From: Desulfuromonadaceae bacterium
GTDB lineage: Bacteria; Desulfobacterota; Desulfuromonadia; Geobacterales; Pseudopelobacteraceae
NCBI GenBank assembly: GCA_028681335.1
Contig: JAQUIT010000002.1
Span: 124,001 to 188,000 of the forward strand
Length of the DNA: 64,000 nucleotides
Reading direction: 5' to 3'
Positions 46,021 to 57,039 of this stretch are shown here, piece after piece. A program made the position numbers and the translations under genes. The notes under the pieces are model-generated. The model saw nothing but the letters and a program-made list of their open reading frames with translations, did not search any database and had not been told where the DNA came from. The first letter of the stretch is position 1. Each line of letters starts with the position of its first letter.

Positions 46021-46296
46021 ATGACCAAAGCAGACATAGCAGAACGCATACAGACAAATACGGAGCTATCAAAGAAAGACTCCCTTGATATGCTTGAATT
46101 GGTGCTGTCGATTATGAAGGATGCTCTTGAAACAGGTGAGAAGATCAAGGTTGCCGGTTTTGGTAATTTTGAGATCAAGCAGAAGAAAGATCGTATAGGC
46201 AGGAATCCTCAGACCGGAGAAACCATCACGATAGAAGCCAGGAAGATATTGAGCTTCAAGCCGAGTATGCTGTTACGTCAGGCCATGAATAAGTGA
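46021..46296 (+). CDS. Integration host factor/HU-type DNA-binding protein (IHF alpha-like)
   Basis: MTKADIAERI, VAGFGNFEIKQKKDRIGRNPQTGETITIEARKILSFKPS. Confidence 0.95.
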   Translation: MTKADIAERIQTNTELSKKDSLDMLELVLSIMKDALETGEKIKVAGFGNFEIKQKKDRIGRNPQTGETITIEARKILSFKPSMLLRQAMNK

Positions 46297-46383
46297 TTAC
46301 TAAACACCTCACCAACATAACAAAAGCCTACATTGCCGGTAAAGCAGTCGAACTTATATCTAAACTTGAGTTGAGAGACAATC

Positions 46384-46746
46384 ATGCCAAACCTTGAAGA
46401 ATTAATTTTGGTAGCCGAGGATTGCCCTGTAGATAAGTCCGAAGCACCTCCCATAGGTAAGAAGAAAACCATAGCCCGATATGACTATGAGATTCTTATT
46501 GCAAATCCATATAAGTACACTGAAAGAGAACTCTTCAAAGAAGTACATCATGTACAACGGAAGCGATTACATCTCAAAATTGACACATACAATATAAAGC
46601 GGTCAATGCTCGTGCAACACTACGGTTGGGGTGTACATAGGGACAATCAAGGTAGACTTGCTTTGATACCTATGGAGTCAGCTGAATACAAGAACTTGCA
46701 GGAAACAATTACGACTAAAAACTCATATCGCATAAATAAAGCCTGA
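46384..46746 (+). CDS. Hypothetical protein
   Basis: ORF with RBS-like GAGAG, downstream of IHF gene. Confidence 0.6.
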   Translation: MPNLEELILVAEDCPVDKSEAPPIGKKKTIARYDYEILIANPYKYTERELFKEVHHVQRKRLHLKIDTYNIKRSMLVQHYGWGVHRDNQGRLALIPMESAEYKNLQETITTKNSYRINKA

Positions 46747-46815
46747 CTATGGGGAAGATGCAACTATATATCTGAACTTGGCAGCAAGAATCGCCTACAC
46801 TTCATTAGGAGCCCA

Positions 46816-49374
46816 ATGTCTGCACAAAAGCTCACACTATCCAAGCTCGAATCCCTCCTCCTCAAAGCCTGTGACATTCTCCGTGGCAAGATGGATGCTT
46901 CGGAATACAAGGAATATATCTTCGGCATGCTCTTCCTCAAGCGGATGAGTGACCAGTTTGAAGAGGATCTCCAACTCCTCAAGAAAGAGCTGGTGCAAAA
47001 GGGTATGGCTGCTGATCTCATTGAGCGACAGCTGAACAACCCGACCAAGTACAGCTTTTATATTCCTGAAGATGCTCGTTGGGACAAGCTGCGTCACCTG
47101 AAGCAGAATGTGGGTACTGGCCTTAACAAGGCTCTTGCTGCTATTGAGGATGCGAACCCGAACACTCTTGAGGATGTACTCAAGACCATCAACTTCAACC
47201 GCAAGGTTGGTAAGAACACGATGGCTGATGACACCCTGGTTCGGTTTGTCCAGCATTTCGAGGATGTACCTCTTCGCAATGAAGACTTCGAGTTCCCTGA
47301 CCTTCTAGGAGCTGCTTACGAGTATCTGATTAAATACTTTGCTGACAGTGCCGGTAAGAAGGGTGGTGAGTTCTATACACCCTCTGAGGTGGTGCGAACA
47401 TTGGTACAACTGATAGAGCCTCAGGAGGGGATGGAGATATATGACCCTACAGTAGGCTCAGGCGGTATGCTGATCCAGTCACAGCTGTATGTCGCTGAAG
47501 TCGGCGGCAACTCCCGTAACCTGTCTCTCTTCGGTCAGGAAGATAACGGTGGTACCTGGTCCATCTGCAAGATGAATATGATCCTTCATGGGATCAATTC
47601 CGCAGATATCAAGCAGGGAGATACCCTCAAAGACCCGCAGCACCTGGACGACAAGAATCAAGGTGAACTCAGACGCTTTGATCGTGTCATAGCCAATCCT
47701 CCCTTCTCACAGAACTACGCACGTAAAGAGATGAAGTTTGACACCCGCTTTCATACCTTTATGCCTGAGTCAGGTAAGAAGGCCGACCTGATGTTTGTGC
47801 AGCATATGATCTCTGTATTGAAGGCTGATGGCAAGCTGGCAGTGGTTATGCCGCATGGTGTGTTGTTTCGTGGTGGTGAAGAGAAGACTGCTCGTAAGAA
47901 GATCATCGGCATGGGGATACTGGAAGCTGTCATCGGCTTACCATCAGGTCTCTTCTATGGTACCGGTATTCCTGCCTGTGTGCTGGTTATCAATAAGCAG
48001 GGTGCCAGTGAACGCAAGAGTGTCATCTTTATCAATGCAGATCGTGAGTACAAGGAAGGAAAGAACCAGAACCAACTACGTCCTGAAGATATCGAGAAGA
48101 TTACCTATGTCTACCGCAACAAGGTCGATGTAGAGAAATACTCCCGTAACGTACCCATCACAGAGCTAGAGGAAGAAGAGTACAACCTCAATATCAGGCG
48201 GTATGTCGATAACTCTCCTCCACCAGAGCCGCATGATGTCAGAGCACACTTGAATGGCGGTATCCCTGTTGCTGAGATCAATAACCTCCAGAGTTACTTT
48301 GCTAACTTTAACGGTATCAAGGTAGAGCTCTTTGCTGATCGTGATGCAACCTACAGTGACTTTACCGATGCAGTCACCAAGAAAGAGCAGATCAAGCAAC
48401 TAATAGAATCACATACCGGAGTTATGTCCAAACAGCAGACCTATGAAGAAGCACTCCTTGACTGGTGGAATAGCAATGTCAACCAGCTTGAAACCCTCCC
48501 AGAGTCCCAGAACGTCTTTGCAGTCCGTAGGCACTTCCTTCAGAGCATTGTCGATGTCCTCTTGCCGCATAACATGCTCGACATCCATAAAGTCCAGGGT
48601 GCCTGTGCCAGCTACATGGATCGTATTGCCAGTGATCTCAAGTCCGTTGCCGCCAGTGGTTGGGGTGCTGAACTGATTCCTGAAGAAGACATCCTTGCTT
48701 CCCAGTTCCCAGAGGTACTAGTGCAGCTGGAGCAGGACAAGAGTCGCATCCTTGAGCTGGAAGGTCTCTTTGCTTCGGTTGATACCGATGATGAAGCTGA
48801 GGGAGAAGCGGAAGAGTCAGAGAGTGGTGTTCTGCCTAAGGCTTTGGTGAAATCGTATAAAGAGAACATGAAGGCACTTAAGGGAGAATTGAAGAACTGC
48901 ACTGCTGAGCTGAATGCACTTAAGAAGGATGTCAAGAGAGCCAAGGATTCAGGTTTTACAGATGATCTTGCCCAGATGCAGATTAAGGAGAACCAGCTGG
49001 TCAAACAGATAGCAGGTATTACTCGTGAGGTAGATGAGATAGAAACCAAGCTGGAGACACATACCGAGCTTGAGAGAGAGCTGAAGGAACTTAAGAGGAA
49101 TATCCGCGAGTCTGAGAAACGTAAGGATGAACTGGTAGCCAAGGCGAGAGAGAAGATCACTGAGCAGGAAGCCAAAGAGCTGATCCTTGAGAGGTTCAAG
49201 CAGTTACTACTAGCTGAGAATCATGAATATCTGAGGCAGTATCGCCAGGTGTTTGTTGCCAAGGTTGAGAACCTGTGGAGCAAGTATTCTGTGACAGTGA
49301 AGGAGATACTGGCTGAGCGGGATCAAGAGGCTGAGCTATTGAACCAATTCCTAGTGGAGTTGGGGTATGAGTAA
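46816..49374 (+). CDS. hsdM: Type I restriction-modification methyltransferase subunit HsdM
   Basis: [33 protein letters not shown]; long C-terminal coiled coil. Confidence 0.95.
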   Translation: MSAQKLTLSKLESLLLKACDILRGKMDASEYKEYIFGMLFLKRMSDQFEEDLQLLKKELVQKGMAADLIERQLNNPTKYSFYIPEDARWDKLRHLKQNVGTGLNKALAAIEDANPNTLEDVLKTINFNRKVGKNTMADDTLVRFVQHFEDVPLRNEDFEFPDLLGAAYEYLIKYFADSAGKKGGEFYTPSEVVRTLVQLIEPQEGMEIYDPTVGSGGMLIQSQLYVAEVGGNSRNLSLFGQEDNGGTWSICKMNMILHGINSADIKQGDTLKDPQHLDDKNQGELRRFDRVIANPPFSQNYARKEMKFDTRFHTFMPESGKKADLMFVQHMISVLKADGKLAVVMPHGVLFRGGEEKTARKKIIGMGILEAVIGLPSGLFYGTGIPACVLVINKQGASERKSVIFINADREYKEGKNQNQLRPEDIEKITYVYRNKVDVEKYSRNVPITELEEEEYNLNIRRYVDNSPPPEPHDVRAHLNGGIPVAEINNLQSYFANFNGIKVELFADRDATYSDFTDAVTKKEQIKQLIESHTGVMSKQQTYEEALLDWWNSNVNQLETLPESQNVFAVRRHFLQSIVDVLLPHNMLDIHKVQGACASYMDRIASDLKSVAASGWGAELIPEEDILASQFPEVLVQLEQDKSRILELEGLFASVDTDDEAEGEAEESESGVLPKALVKSYKENMKALKGELKNCTAELNALKKDVKRAKDSGFTDDLAQMQIKENQLVKQIAGITREVDEIETKLETHTELERELKELKRNIRESEKRKDELVAKAREKITEQEAKELILERFKQLLLAENHEYLRQYRQVFVAKVENLWSKYSVTVKEILAERDQEAELLNQFLVELGYE

Positions 49375-50695
49375 CAATTTGATGAAGCTGATGGGTGGTA
49401 GCACTATCCCTATACCTGATGGCTGGCGAGCTACTTGTGCTGCTAATTTTATTATTGAATCAATGTTTGGAGCGTCTATTAAGCCCGATGATTTTCGAGA
49501 AAACGGCGTTGAGGTCATTCCTAAAAAGGCCGTAACTGACAAATGCATATATGCACTTTCAGATAACGACTTAGCATATGTTACTGAAGAATTTAGCCTC
49601 AAATCACCCAGATCAGTTATTAATGGCGATTGTCTGATCACTTCACTTCGAGACCTCGTTCCTACTGGCCCCTCTATAGGTAGGTGCGTAAAAGTTTGGG
49701 ATGCCAAAAAAAGAGTGTTGGCCCAAGGTGTCTATGGCTTCAAATTTAATGGTGATCTTGATGAGACCTTGTTTGCCTACATAAGTAATAATGATTATTT
49801 CAGGCGCCAGGTGAGAGCTATTATGGTAGGCAGCACACAGATTCATGCACGTGCAAATGAATATTATTCACTACCAATTATTTTGCCGCCACACAATCAA
49901 CAACACAAGATAGCCAAGATCCTCTCCACCGTAGACAACCTCATAGAAAAGACCCAAGCCCTGATCGACAAGTACCAGTCCATCAAGCAGGGGATGATGC
50001 ATGACCTTTTCACTCGTGGAGTAGATGGACACGGACAGCTACGCCCAAGTTATGAGGATGCTCTTCATCTTTATAAAGAGTCTGAGCTGGGGTGGATACC
50101 TAAGGAGTGGGAGGTTTGTGCTCTTGAGTATAAGCTAGACAAAATCATTGATTACAGAGGCAAAACACCTGTAAAGACAGAGTCGGGACTACCTTTGATT
50201 ACAGCAAAGAATGTTAGAAGTGGTTACATTGATGAAGAACCACGAGAATATATTGCTGAAAGCAGCTACGACCGTTGGATGACTCGTGGGATACCCAACG
50301 TTGGAGACATATTATTTACCACGGAGGCACCTCTAGGAAATGTGGCAAAAGTCCCAAGCTATAAGATGGCACTTGCTCAACGATTGCTGACATTGATTCC
50401 TGCTGAAGCTGAGCTAACTCAAGATTTCCTGTATTGGTTGCTTTTGTGGGATGGCACATTTATCAGGTTGGAGCAGAGATCATCTGGGTCAACAGTTTTA
50501 GGTATCAAACAGTCTGTATTCAGGAAAATGGTATTTCCTTTTCCTCCTGTTGAGGAGCAGAAGATTATAGCTCATTCTCTTAATGGCGTTAATAGAAGGG
50601 TCAATTCTGAACAAGCAAGCTTAAGAAAATATTCAATTTCAAAGAGTGGTCTCATGCAAGACCTACTCACTGGTCAAGTAAGGGTTTCAGTTTAA
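49367..50695 (+). CDS. hsdS: Type I restriction specificity subunit HsdS
   Basis: Two TRD halves, central [40 protein letters not shown]. Confidence 0.93.
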   Translation: MSNNLMKLMGGSTIPIPDGWRATCAANFIIESMFGASIKPDDFRENGVEVIPKKAVTDKCIYALSDNDLAYVTEEFSLKSPRSVINGDCLITSLRDLVPTGPSIGRCVKVWDAKKRVLAQGVYGFKFNGDLDETLFAYISNNDYFRRQVRAIMVGSTQIHARANEYYSLPIILPPHNQQHKIAKILSTVDNLIEKTQALIDKYQSIKQGMMHDLFTRGVDGHGQLRPSYEDALHLYKESELGWIPKEWEVCALEYKLDKIIDYRGKTPVKTESGLPLITAKNVRSGYIDEEPREYIAESSYDRWMTRGIPNVGDILFTTEAPLGNVAKVPSYKMALAQRLLTLIPAEAELTQDFLYWLLLWDGTFIRLEQRSSGSTVLGIKQSVFRKMVFPFPPVEEQKIIAHSLNGVNRRVNSEQASLRKYSISKSGLMQDLLTGQVRVSV

Positions 50696-50706
50696 GAGGC
50701 AAGCGA

Positions 50707-50928
50707 ATGAAGAATGTGAATAGCTTTCACGCACCATTGAATGATGGTGATACGGATAAGCAGACTGTTGGCTGTAGGCATACTAACCCTGATATTTGCG
50801 CTAAGAATGCAATGCCGAACGTATGTGCTTTTGTCAGAAGTGATGGAGTCTGCATGGCACCTCCAGCTTCATGGAAGAAGCAGTACTTTAAGTTGGGAGA
50901 GCAGTCTAGTAATCCAATGGTGGTGTAA
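50707..50928 (+). CDS. Small Cys-containing hypothetical protein between hsdS and hsdR
   Basis: 73-aa ORF fitted between hsdS stop and hsdR start; CRHTNPDICAKNAMPNVCAFVRSDGVC. Confidence 0.6.
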   Translation: MKNVNSFHAPLNDGDTDKQTVGCRHTNPDICAKNAMPNVCAFVRSDGVCMAPPASWKKQYFKLGEQSSNPMVV

Positions 50929-53900
50929 ATGTCTGAATACAAATTTGTCGAAAAGCCATTCCTTGACCAGCTAAGCGCACTCGGCTGGATAATCATTGAC
51001 CAAGGTGAAGGTATCCCTGGTGATCCTGCTATCAGTCTGCGTACTGACTTCCGTGAGGTAACTCTCAAAGAGATCTTCAAGGATAGCGTGCGTGCAATCA
51101 ACACCCTTGACGATGGTAGCGAGTGGTTGACCAACAAACAACTTGATGAGCTACATGAAGAGCTGACCAGTCATGCAGGTAAGGGACTGCTGGAAGCGAA
51201 TAAAGATGTCCTGAGCCTTCTATATAAAGCACAAGTTGATGCTAATGAGGTGACTGGTGAAGAGTATCCGGTTGTCAACATCATCGACTTCACCAATCCT
51301 GAAGCGAATACCTTTCACGCGATCAACCAGTTCCGCATAGATACACCAGGCAAAGTTAAGGATCACATCCGTCCTGATGTTGTCCTCTTCGTCAATGGCT
51401 TACCGCTAGTAGTTGTCGAGTGCAAAGACAAGAACATCTACACATCCAATCCTATCTATGAAGCCATTACTCAGCTCAGACGCTACAGCGATCAACGTGA
51501 AGAGACCATAGAGGCAGGACTCAGAGAAGGTGAGGAACGGCTCTTTCACTGTAACCAAATGATGATTGCCACCACAGGAGATGAAGCCAAGTTTGGCACC
51601 ATCACCTCAACCAGCGATTACTTCTACGGCTGGAAGACCATCTACCCTACTAAGTATCAGGACTACATAAAGCCCTTAGGAGTTGAGCGTCCGCAAGAGA
51701 TCTTGATTCAAGGGATGCTCCCCAAAGATACACTCCTTGATATAGTCCGTAACTTCATGCTTTACATGGATGCCGGTGACAAGCAGATCAAGGTTACCTG
51801 TCGCTATCAGCAATACAGAGCTGTCCTTAAGACGATGGAGAAGCTGCGTACTGGTAATACCCCTATAGAGCGTTCAGGTGTCATCTGGCACACGCAGGGG
51901 AGTGGCAAGTCTCTTACCATGGTCTTTCTGGTGCGTAAGATGCGACAGAGCCATGATCTGAAAGAGTACAAGATCCTGATGGTCAATGACCGTGTGGACC
52001 TTGAAGATCAACTGACCAAGACCGCAGCTCTCACAGGTGAAAAGCCCTATGTGATCAGTAACTCGAATCAGCTTAAGAAAGATCTGGCTAACGATTCATC
52101 AAACCTCAATATGGTCATGGTACATAAGTTCAAAGAGGCTGAGACGATGTTGCCTGACTATGTGGCGGAAGCTCTTGGTGGTTATGGAGATAAGCAGATA
52201 CCGAAGAAGGAGCTCTTCGGAGTAGTCAATAAGTCTGAGAAGGTGCTGTTACTCATTGACGAAGCTCACAGAACCCAGTCAAGTGATCTAGGGGATAACC
52301 TCTTTGATGCCTTCCCTAATGCTGCACGTATCGCCTTTACAGGTACTCCTCTGATTACGGATCGTCACAAGAAGAAAACCTGGGAACGCTTTGGTGGGTA
52401 CATCGACAAGTACAAGCTACAGGATGCTGTTGATGATGGAGCTACTATCCAGATTCTCTATGAGGGGAAGACTGCTGATACAGCAATCAATGAAAAGCAC
52501 CAGTTTGACACCAAGTTTGAAGACCTCTTTCAGAATCTAAGTGACGAGCAGATCCTCAAGATCAAGAAGAAGTACGGCTGCACTGGTGACATTCTTGATG
52601 CTCCCAAACGGATTGAAGCCATTGCTAACGATATGGTGCAACACTATGTCGAGCAGATCCTCCCCAATGGATTTAAGGCACAGGTTGTCTGTAACTCCAA
52701 GATTGCCGCCATCTACTATCAAACCTATATCGACCAGGCTATTAAGGATCGTCTCACAAGGGAGCAAGGGAAAGAGCATCCTGATAGTGAGCTGATCAAG
52801 CAGCTTCAGTTCATCAAGACTGCGGTTGTTCTATCATCAGATAATGTCAACGAAGATGCACGAGTCACAAAGGCACGTAAACTCTCCAAGGAGATGAATG
52901 CCATTGATAACTTCAAGAAGAAGTTCGACTATGAAAAGCCTGATACCGGTATTGCCTTTATGATCGTCTGTGACATGCTCCTTACCGGCTTTGATGCTCC
53001 GATAGAGCAGGTCATGTATATCGACAAGAAGGTTAAAGAGCATAACCTCCTGCAAACCATCGCCAGAGTCAACAGGGTTGCCAAGGACAAGAGCAGAGGA
53101 TTCATTGTTGACTACATCGGCCTAGCCAATCATCTCAAGTATGCCCTCTCCATCTATTCAGAAGATGATCAGGCTGACATCCTCGGGCAGCTTAAGAACA
53201 TCAACACCGAAATACCTATCCTCGAAGAACGCTACCGGAGACTCTTGCACCTCTTCACGGATAATGATGTCAGCACCATCGAAGCCTTTGTCACTCAGCA
53301 GATAAAAGACCCTGCACAGGAATACCAGATCTTGGAGCAGGCGGTTGACCTGATGGAGGATATCAAGCTCAGAGCCAACTTTGAGGTCTATCTGAAGAAG
53401 TTCTACCAGAGTATGGATATCATTCTCCCTGCCAGCTCAGCCAATCCCTATAAGGTACCGGCCTATCGCTTTGGGTACATCCTCAACCGAGTCAAAGAAC
53501 GCTACAAAGATGCTTCGATAGATATTGCTGGTGCAGGGGCCAAGGTGCGTAAGCTAATCGGAGAGCATCTTATTAGCCTGGGGATCAATCCGAAGATACC
53601 GCCAGTGGAGCTGATGTCAGACAAGTTCATCAGTGAACTGGAGAAGAACAAGAGCTCCAAAGCCAAAGCCAGTGAAATGGAACACGCCATCCGTAAGCAC
53701 TGCAAGGTTCACTGGGATGAAGATCCTGCACTCTATGGGCAACTTAGCGAGAAGCTGGAGCTACTGATCAAGAAGCATAAAGAGGACTGGGATCAACTCT
53801 CTAGTGTTTTGACCGGGCTGCGTGATGAAGTTAAGGAAGGGCGCATGCAGAGTGATAATGGTCTCAGCATCAAGGAGGCACCCTTCTATGATTTGATTAT

Positions 53901-54165
53901 TCAGATTGCCTTTGGCAAGAAGCCGGTTAATAGTGAACAGGCAGCAATGATCAGGCAGATGGTCACAGAAGCCTTTGCACTGATCAAGGAGCGCATCAGC
54001 ATCATTAACTTTTGGAAGAACGGTTACGAGATCGACCGCATGAAGGGCGAACTCTCCGACCTGTTACTAATGACCAACATCGACGAGATTATCCACGCAG
54101 AAGAGCAGCTGGTAACAGATATCACCTCACTTGCTAAGGCGCGTCACAAGGACATTCTCTCCTGA
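50929..54165 (+). CDS. hsdR: Type I restriction endonuclease subunit HsdR
   Basis: HSDR_N plus helicase motifs HTQGSGKSLTMVFL, DEAHR, FTGTP. Confidence 0.96.
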   Translation: MSEYKFVEKPFLDQLSALGWIIIDQGEGIPGDPAISLRTDFREVTLKEIFKDSVRAINTLDDGSEWLTNKQLDELHEELTSHAGKGLLEANKDVLSLLYKAQVDANEVTGEEYPVVNIIDFTNPEANTFHAINQFRIDTPGKVKDHIRPDVVLFVNGLPLVVVECKDKNIYTSNPIYEAITQLRRYSDQREETIEAGLREGEERLFHCNQMMIATTGDEAKFGTITSTSDYFYGWKTIYPTKYQDYIKPLGVERPQEILIQGMLPKDTLLDIVRNFMLYMDAGDKQIKVTCRYQQYRAVLKTMEKLRTGNTPIERSGVIWHTQGSGKSLTMVFLVRKMRQSHDLKEYKILMVNDRVDLEDQLTKTAALTGEKPYVISNSNQLKKDLANDSSNLNMVMVHKFKEAETMLPDYVAEALGGYGDKQIPKKELFGVVNKSEKVLLLIDEAHRTQSSDLGDNLFDAFPNAARIAFTGTPLITDRHKKKTWERFGGYIDKYKLQDAVDDGATIQILYEGKTADTAINEKHQFDTKFEDLFQNLSDEQILKIKKKYGCTGDILDAPKRIEAIANDMVQHYVEQILPNGFKAQVVCNSKIAAIYYQTYIDQAIKDRLTREQGKEHPDSELIKQLQFIKTAVVLSSDNVNEDARVTKARKLSKEMNAIDNFKKKFDYEKPDTGIAFMIVCDMLLTGFDAPIEQVMYIDKKVKEHNLLQTIARVNRVAKDKSRGFIVDYIGLANHLKYALSIYSEDDQADILGQLKNINTEIPILEERYRRLLHLFTDNDVSTIEAFVTQQIKDPAQEYQILEQAVDLMEDIKLRANFEVYLKKFYQSMDIILPASSANPYKVPAYRFGYILNRVKERYKDASIDIAGAGAKVRKLIGEHLISLGINPKIPPVELMSDKFISELEKNKSSKAKASEMEHAIRKHCKVHWDEDPALYGQLSEKLELLIKKHKEDWDQLSSVLTGLRDEVKEGRMQSDNGLSIKEAPFYDLIIQIAFGKKPVNSEQAAMIRQMVTEAFALIKERISIINFWKNGYEIDRMKGELSDLLLMTNIDEIIHAEEQLVTDITSLAKARHKDILS

Positions 54166-54848
54166 TGCCAACCTATAAGGACATCACCTACGCCCTTGCC
54201 ACCAGTAACCGCAAGACCCTTAGTATCTACATAGAGCGTGATGGTCAGATTTCTGTGCTCGCACCACAGGACTTTACGCATGGAAAGATTGAAGAGGTAC
54301 TGGAACAGAAGAGAGGCTGGATCTATAAATCTCTTGCTGAGTGGGAAGACCTGAACTCCACCAGAGTTAAGCGGGAGTATGTCAACGGTGAAGGGTTTCT
54401 CTATCTGGGACGGACATATAGACTGCAAATTGTTGAACAGCAGGACAAACCTCTTATCCTGAAGAACGGTTACTTCAGCTTACTCAGACAAGCTCTCCCC
54501 AAGGCAGAGGATGTATTTAAAGACTTCTACCGTCAGAAAGGAAACAAGAAGCTAAGAGAGCGTGTTTCACTCTATGAGAACAAGCTTGGAGTCAAAGCGC
54601 ACGATGTAAGGTTACAAGAGCTAAAGAACCGCTGGGCATCATGTTCCGAGAAGAAGAATCTCAACTTTCACTGGAAATGTATGATGGCACCACTCACTGT
54701 ACTGGATTATGTCGTCGTGCATGAACTGGTTCACCTGCTGCACAAGAACCATACAACCGCATTCTGGAATGAAGTAGACAAGCTGATACCTGACTACCAG
54801 GAGCGTAAGCAGTGGCTTAAGGTTAATGGTGCGGGGATGGGACTTTAG
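54165..54848 (+). CDS. YgjP/SprT-like (DUF45) metallopeptidase
   Basis: VVHELVHLLHKNHTTAFW, RWASC motif; overlaps hsdR stop. Confidence 0.9.
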   Translation: MPTYKDITYALATSNRKTLSIYIERDGQISVLAPQDFTHGKIEEVLEQKRGWIYKSLAEWEDLNSTRVKREYVNGEGFLYLGRTYRLQIVEQQDKPLILKNGYFSLLRQALPKAEDVFKDFYRQKGNKKLRERVSLYENKLGVKAHDVRLQELKNRWASCSEKKNLNFHWKCMMAPLTVLDYVVVHELVHLLHKNHTTAFWNEVDKLIPDYQERKQWLKVNGAGMGL

Positions 54849-54875
54849 AGGAGAGTGCTGTCAGGGAAGTAATGA

Positions 54876-55022
54876 GTTTATCATCCAGTAGAGCTACAGG
54901 ACAAGTTTGCAGAACAGTCTAGAGAGGTAGTAAGCAATCAGGAAGTCATAAGTGAAGCTCGACAGAAGCTTGATGATCTCTTTAACTCTCTGATGGATAG
55001 ATGCATGAGTGGGACATTATAA
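54876..55022 (+). pseudogene. hsdS C-terminal remnant
   Basis: Open frame after TGA reads VYHPVELQDKFAEQSREVVSNQEVISEARQKLDDLFNSLMDRCMSGTL*, like HsdS C-termini. Confidence 0.65.
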
Positions 55023-55043
55023 ATTGTACAACTAGGAGCTGCT

Positions 55044-56054
55044 ATGGCAAGGCGTTTACACGTAGAGTTTGCGAACTTCATTTGTAAGTTTGGGAGCGAT
55101 AAATCTCTTCTAGATTATGTTGAAGAAATTATTATTCCTGCATTCAACAGTGGTACAGTGCGTAGGTATGGAAGTACGTCCTTTTTATTTCATCAAATAC
55201 AGCTAGTTGACTTGTCAGACGATGATACGCCTATCATGTGCATAGCTGGGAGATTTGTTAAGCAAACATTATTATCTAGGGAGCAAATATACGATGCTAA
55301 GGCTGGACTCATAAAAGATACTCAAAGCATCGAATCTGCACCATCATCGCTGTTTGCATTAATACTTAATAATCACAAGTTATTGTATATACACGAAACA
55401 GCTCATGCTCCTGATTTAAACTCATTTCGCTCTACAGCGCATCAACTGATTCAAAATGCCCATAAGTCTTTTATAAATAGGAAGTATGATGAATTAAACT
55501 CTAAAGATGATGATAAGCCTAGGGTTACAAAAAAAGCATTGCTCGAAGAAACACCACATCCAAGCGTTGAGATAATACATCTCTCAAGTGAGTCCACATT
55601 AGAGCAATTCATGAAACAATATAAGACACTTACAAGCGTGGAAGCAACTCTAATTGAAACAAATGACGAATTAGACATGGATGGATTATTTAAGGACTTT
55701 AGAACAAGCATGTATGACATAGGTTCTAAAAAAACTTCTATTAAACATCACAACAAAGATGGCCTCTCAAAAGATTCTGCATTGACTCAACTCAATGCTG
55801 CCGCATTGCAAGGAAATACTTTTATCAATCTAGATGGCAAAGACTCAAGCGGTGACACTCTTAAAGGCAACAATGAAAAGTTTAAAATAACTGTACCAAT
55901 AAGCGAAATAAGTAAAGATGTATCTGAAGCTGCCATATCAATGTATGATTCTTTTATTGGATTAATATCAAATGGTATTATTAAAATATCAGATACAAGC
56001 GACAAAGTATCAGACGTAATATTCAGGATAAAGAATAGCATGACTAAAAGATAA
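55044..56054 (+). CDS. Hypothetical protein, first gene of a two-gene module
   Basis: 336-aa ORF, RBS GGAG; 2 bp before next gene. Confidence 0.7.
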   Translation: MARRLHVEFANFICKFGSDKSLLDYVEEIIIPAFNSGTVRRYGSTSFLFHQIQLVDLSDDDTPIMCIAGRFVKQTLLSREQIYDAKAGLIKDTQSIESAPSSLFALILNNHKLLYIHETAHAPDLNSFRSTAHQLIQNAHKSFINRKYDELNSKDDDKPRVTKKALLEETPHPSVEIIHLSSESTLEQFMKQYKTLTSVEATLIETNDELDMDGLFKDFRTSMYDIGSKKTSIKHHNKDGLSKDSALTQLNAAALQGNTFINLDGKDSSGDTLKGNNEKFKITVPISEISKDVSEAAISMYDSFIGLISNGIIKISDTSDKVSDVIFRIKNSMTKR

Positions 56055-56056
56055 TC

Positions 56057-56710
56057 ATGAGCTACCCAATAGATCCAGCAGAACTTACAAAAGAGAAGTT
56101 TTTATATGATATATATAAGACTACTCATATCTTTGAACGAAGCAAATTTAATTCCATTTCTATAGGACTGGTGTTCCTCTCACTTGTTGCCTATTCTCTC
56201 ATAACAAATGAAGATTATAGTGCTATAGCAAATAAGACAAGAGTGTTGGCTGATCTTGGTATATCACTCATAGCTAACTTACTAGGATTTCTGATAGCTG
56301 GATTTACTATTTTTGCCACTTTTGGTGATAAAGATTTCTTTATGTTTTTAGCAGTTAAGAGACATGCTAAATACGGCATAAGTTATTTAAAATACAGTTT
56401 TTTTACATTTATGAAAGTATTCATAGTGTATTCATTCTTTGGAGCTATATGTATATGCATAAAGTTGTTTTGTGACAAAGGGGGCTTAATAAGCATCCTG
56501 TTTGAATCAGAAATATTAAATGGCTTTCTTACTAAGAAAACTGCGTCGTGTGTATCTTACACGCTTATTGGAACTTACATGTTCTACCTATTCATAGTCA
56601 TGAAATCATTTATATTTAATGTTTACCATGTTGTTATGACTAAGATCAGGTGGGAGTTTGAACGGGCTGACTTAATAAGTGAAGATCAGCAAAGTGAACT
56701 ACCTGAATAA
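56057..56710 (+). CDS. Hypothetical multi-TM membrane protein, second gene of module
   Basis: 217 aa with about four predicted hydrophobic segments. Confidence 0.7.
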   Translation: MSYPIDPAELTKEKFLYDIYKTTHIFERSKFNSISIGLVFLSLVAYSLITNEDYSAIANKTRVLADLGISLIANLLGFLIAGFTIFATFGDKDFFMFLAVKRHAKYGISYLKYSFFTFMKVFIVYSFFGAICICIKLFCDKGGLISILFESEILNGFLTKKTASCVSYTLIGTYMFYLFIVMKSFIFNVYHVVMTKIRWEFERADLISEDQQSELPE

Positions 56711-56940
56711 TTAGCTATCTACACAACGGCCTACCAACAAAAGTTCTGGCTAAGTTGCATTTTAATATTTATATATTTTGAGACTAGATCCTAGTGTAAA
56801 TCGGTTTTCACTTTTATATATTTGAAAGCTGAAAGTATAGGGGGAAGGCAAAGGACTATGTAAGGGTGTGGGGAGTAGGACCCTGTTTGACTATTTGCAA
56901 CCCCGGCTTCCGATATACAGCACACATAAGCATTACCAAT

Positions 56941-56978
56941 AGAGCGTATTCCTTAACGGGAGATACGCTCTTTTTTTT
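56941..56978 (+). terminator. Intrinsic terminator/attenuator in ardC leader
   Basis: AGAGCGTATTCCTTAACGGGAGATACGCTCTTTTTTTT. Confidence 0.8.
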
Positions 56979-57028
56979 ATTCAGCAGCCGGACTGCAACC
57001 ACCTGACGAGGTGGAATCTAAGCTGAAT
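56979..57028 (+). promoter_or_regulatory. Leader stem-loop (radC RNA-like motif, instance 1)
   Basis: ATTCAGC/GCTGAAT closing stem around AGC...CCACCTGACGAGGTGG..AATCTA. Confidence 0.5.
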
Positions 57029-57039
57029 AGGAGAATGCT

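Noticed and set aside
48612-49199. 195-aa Ser-rich minus-strand ORF opposite hsdM
   Set aside because: Ser-rich composition is the antisense image of the coiled-coil coding region
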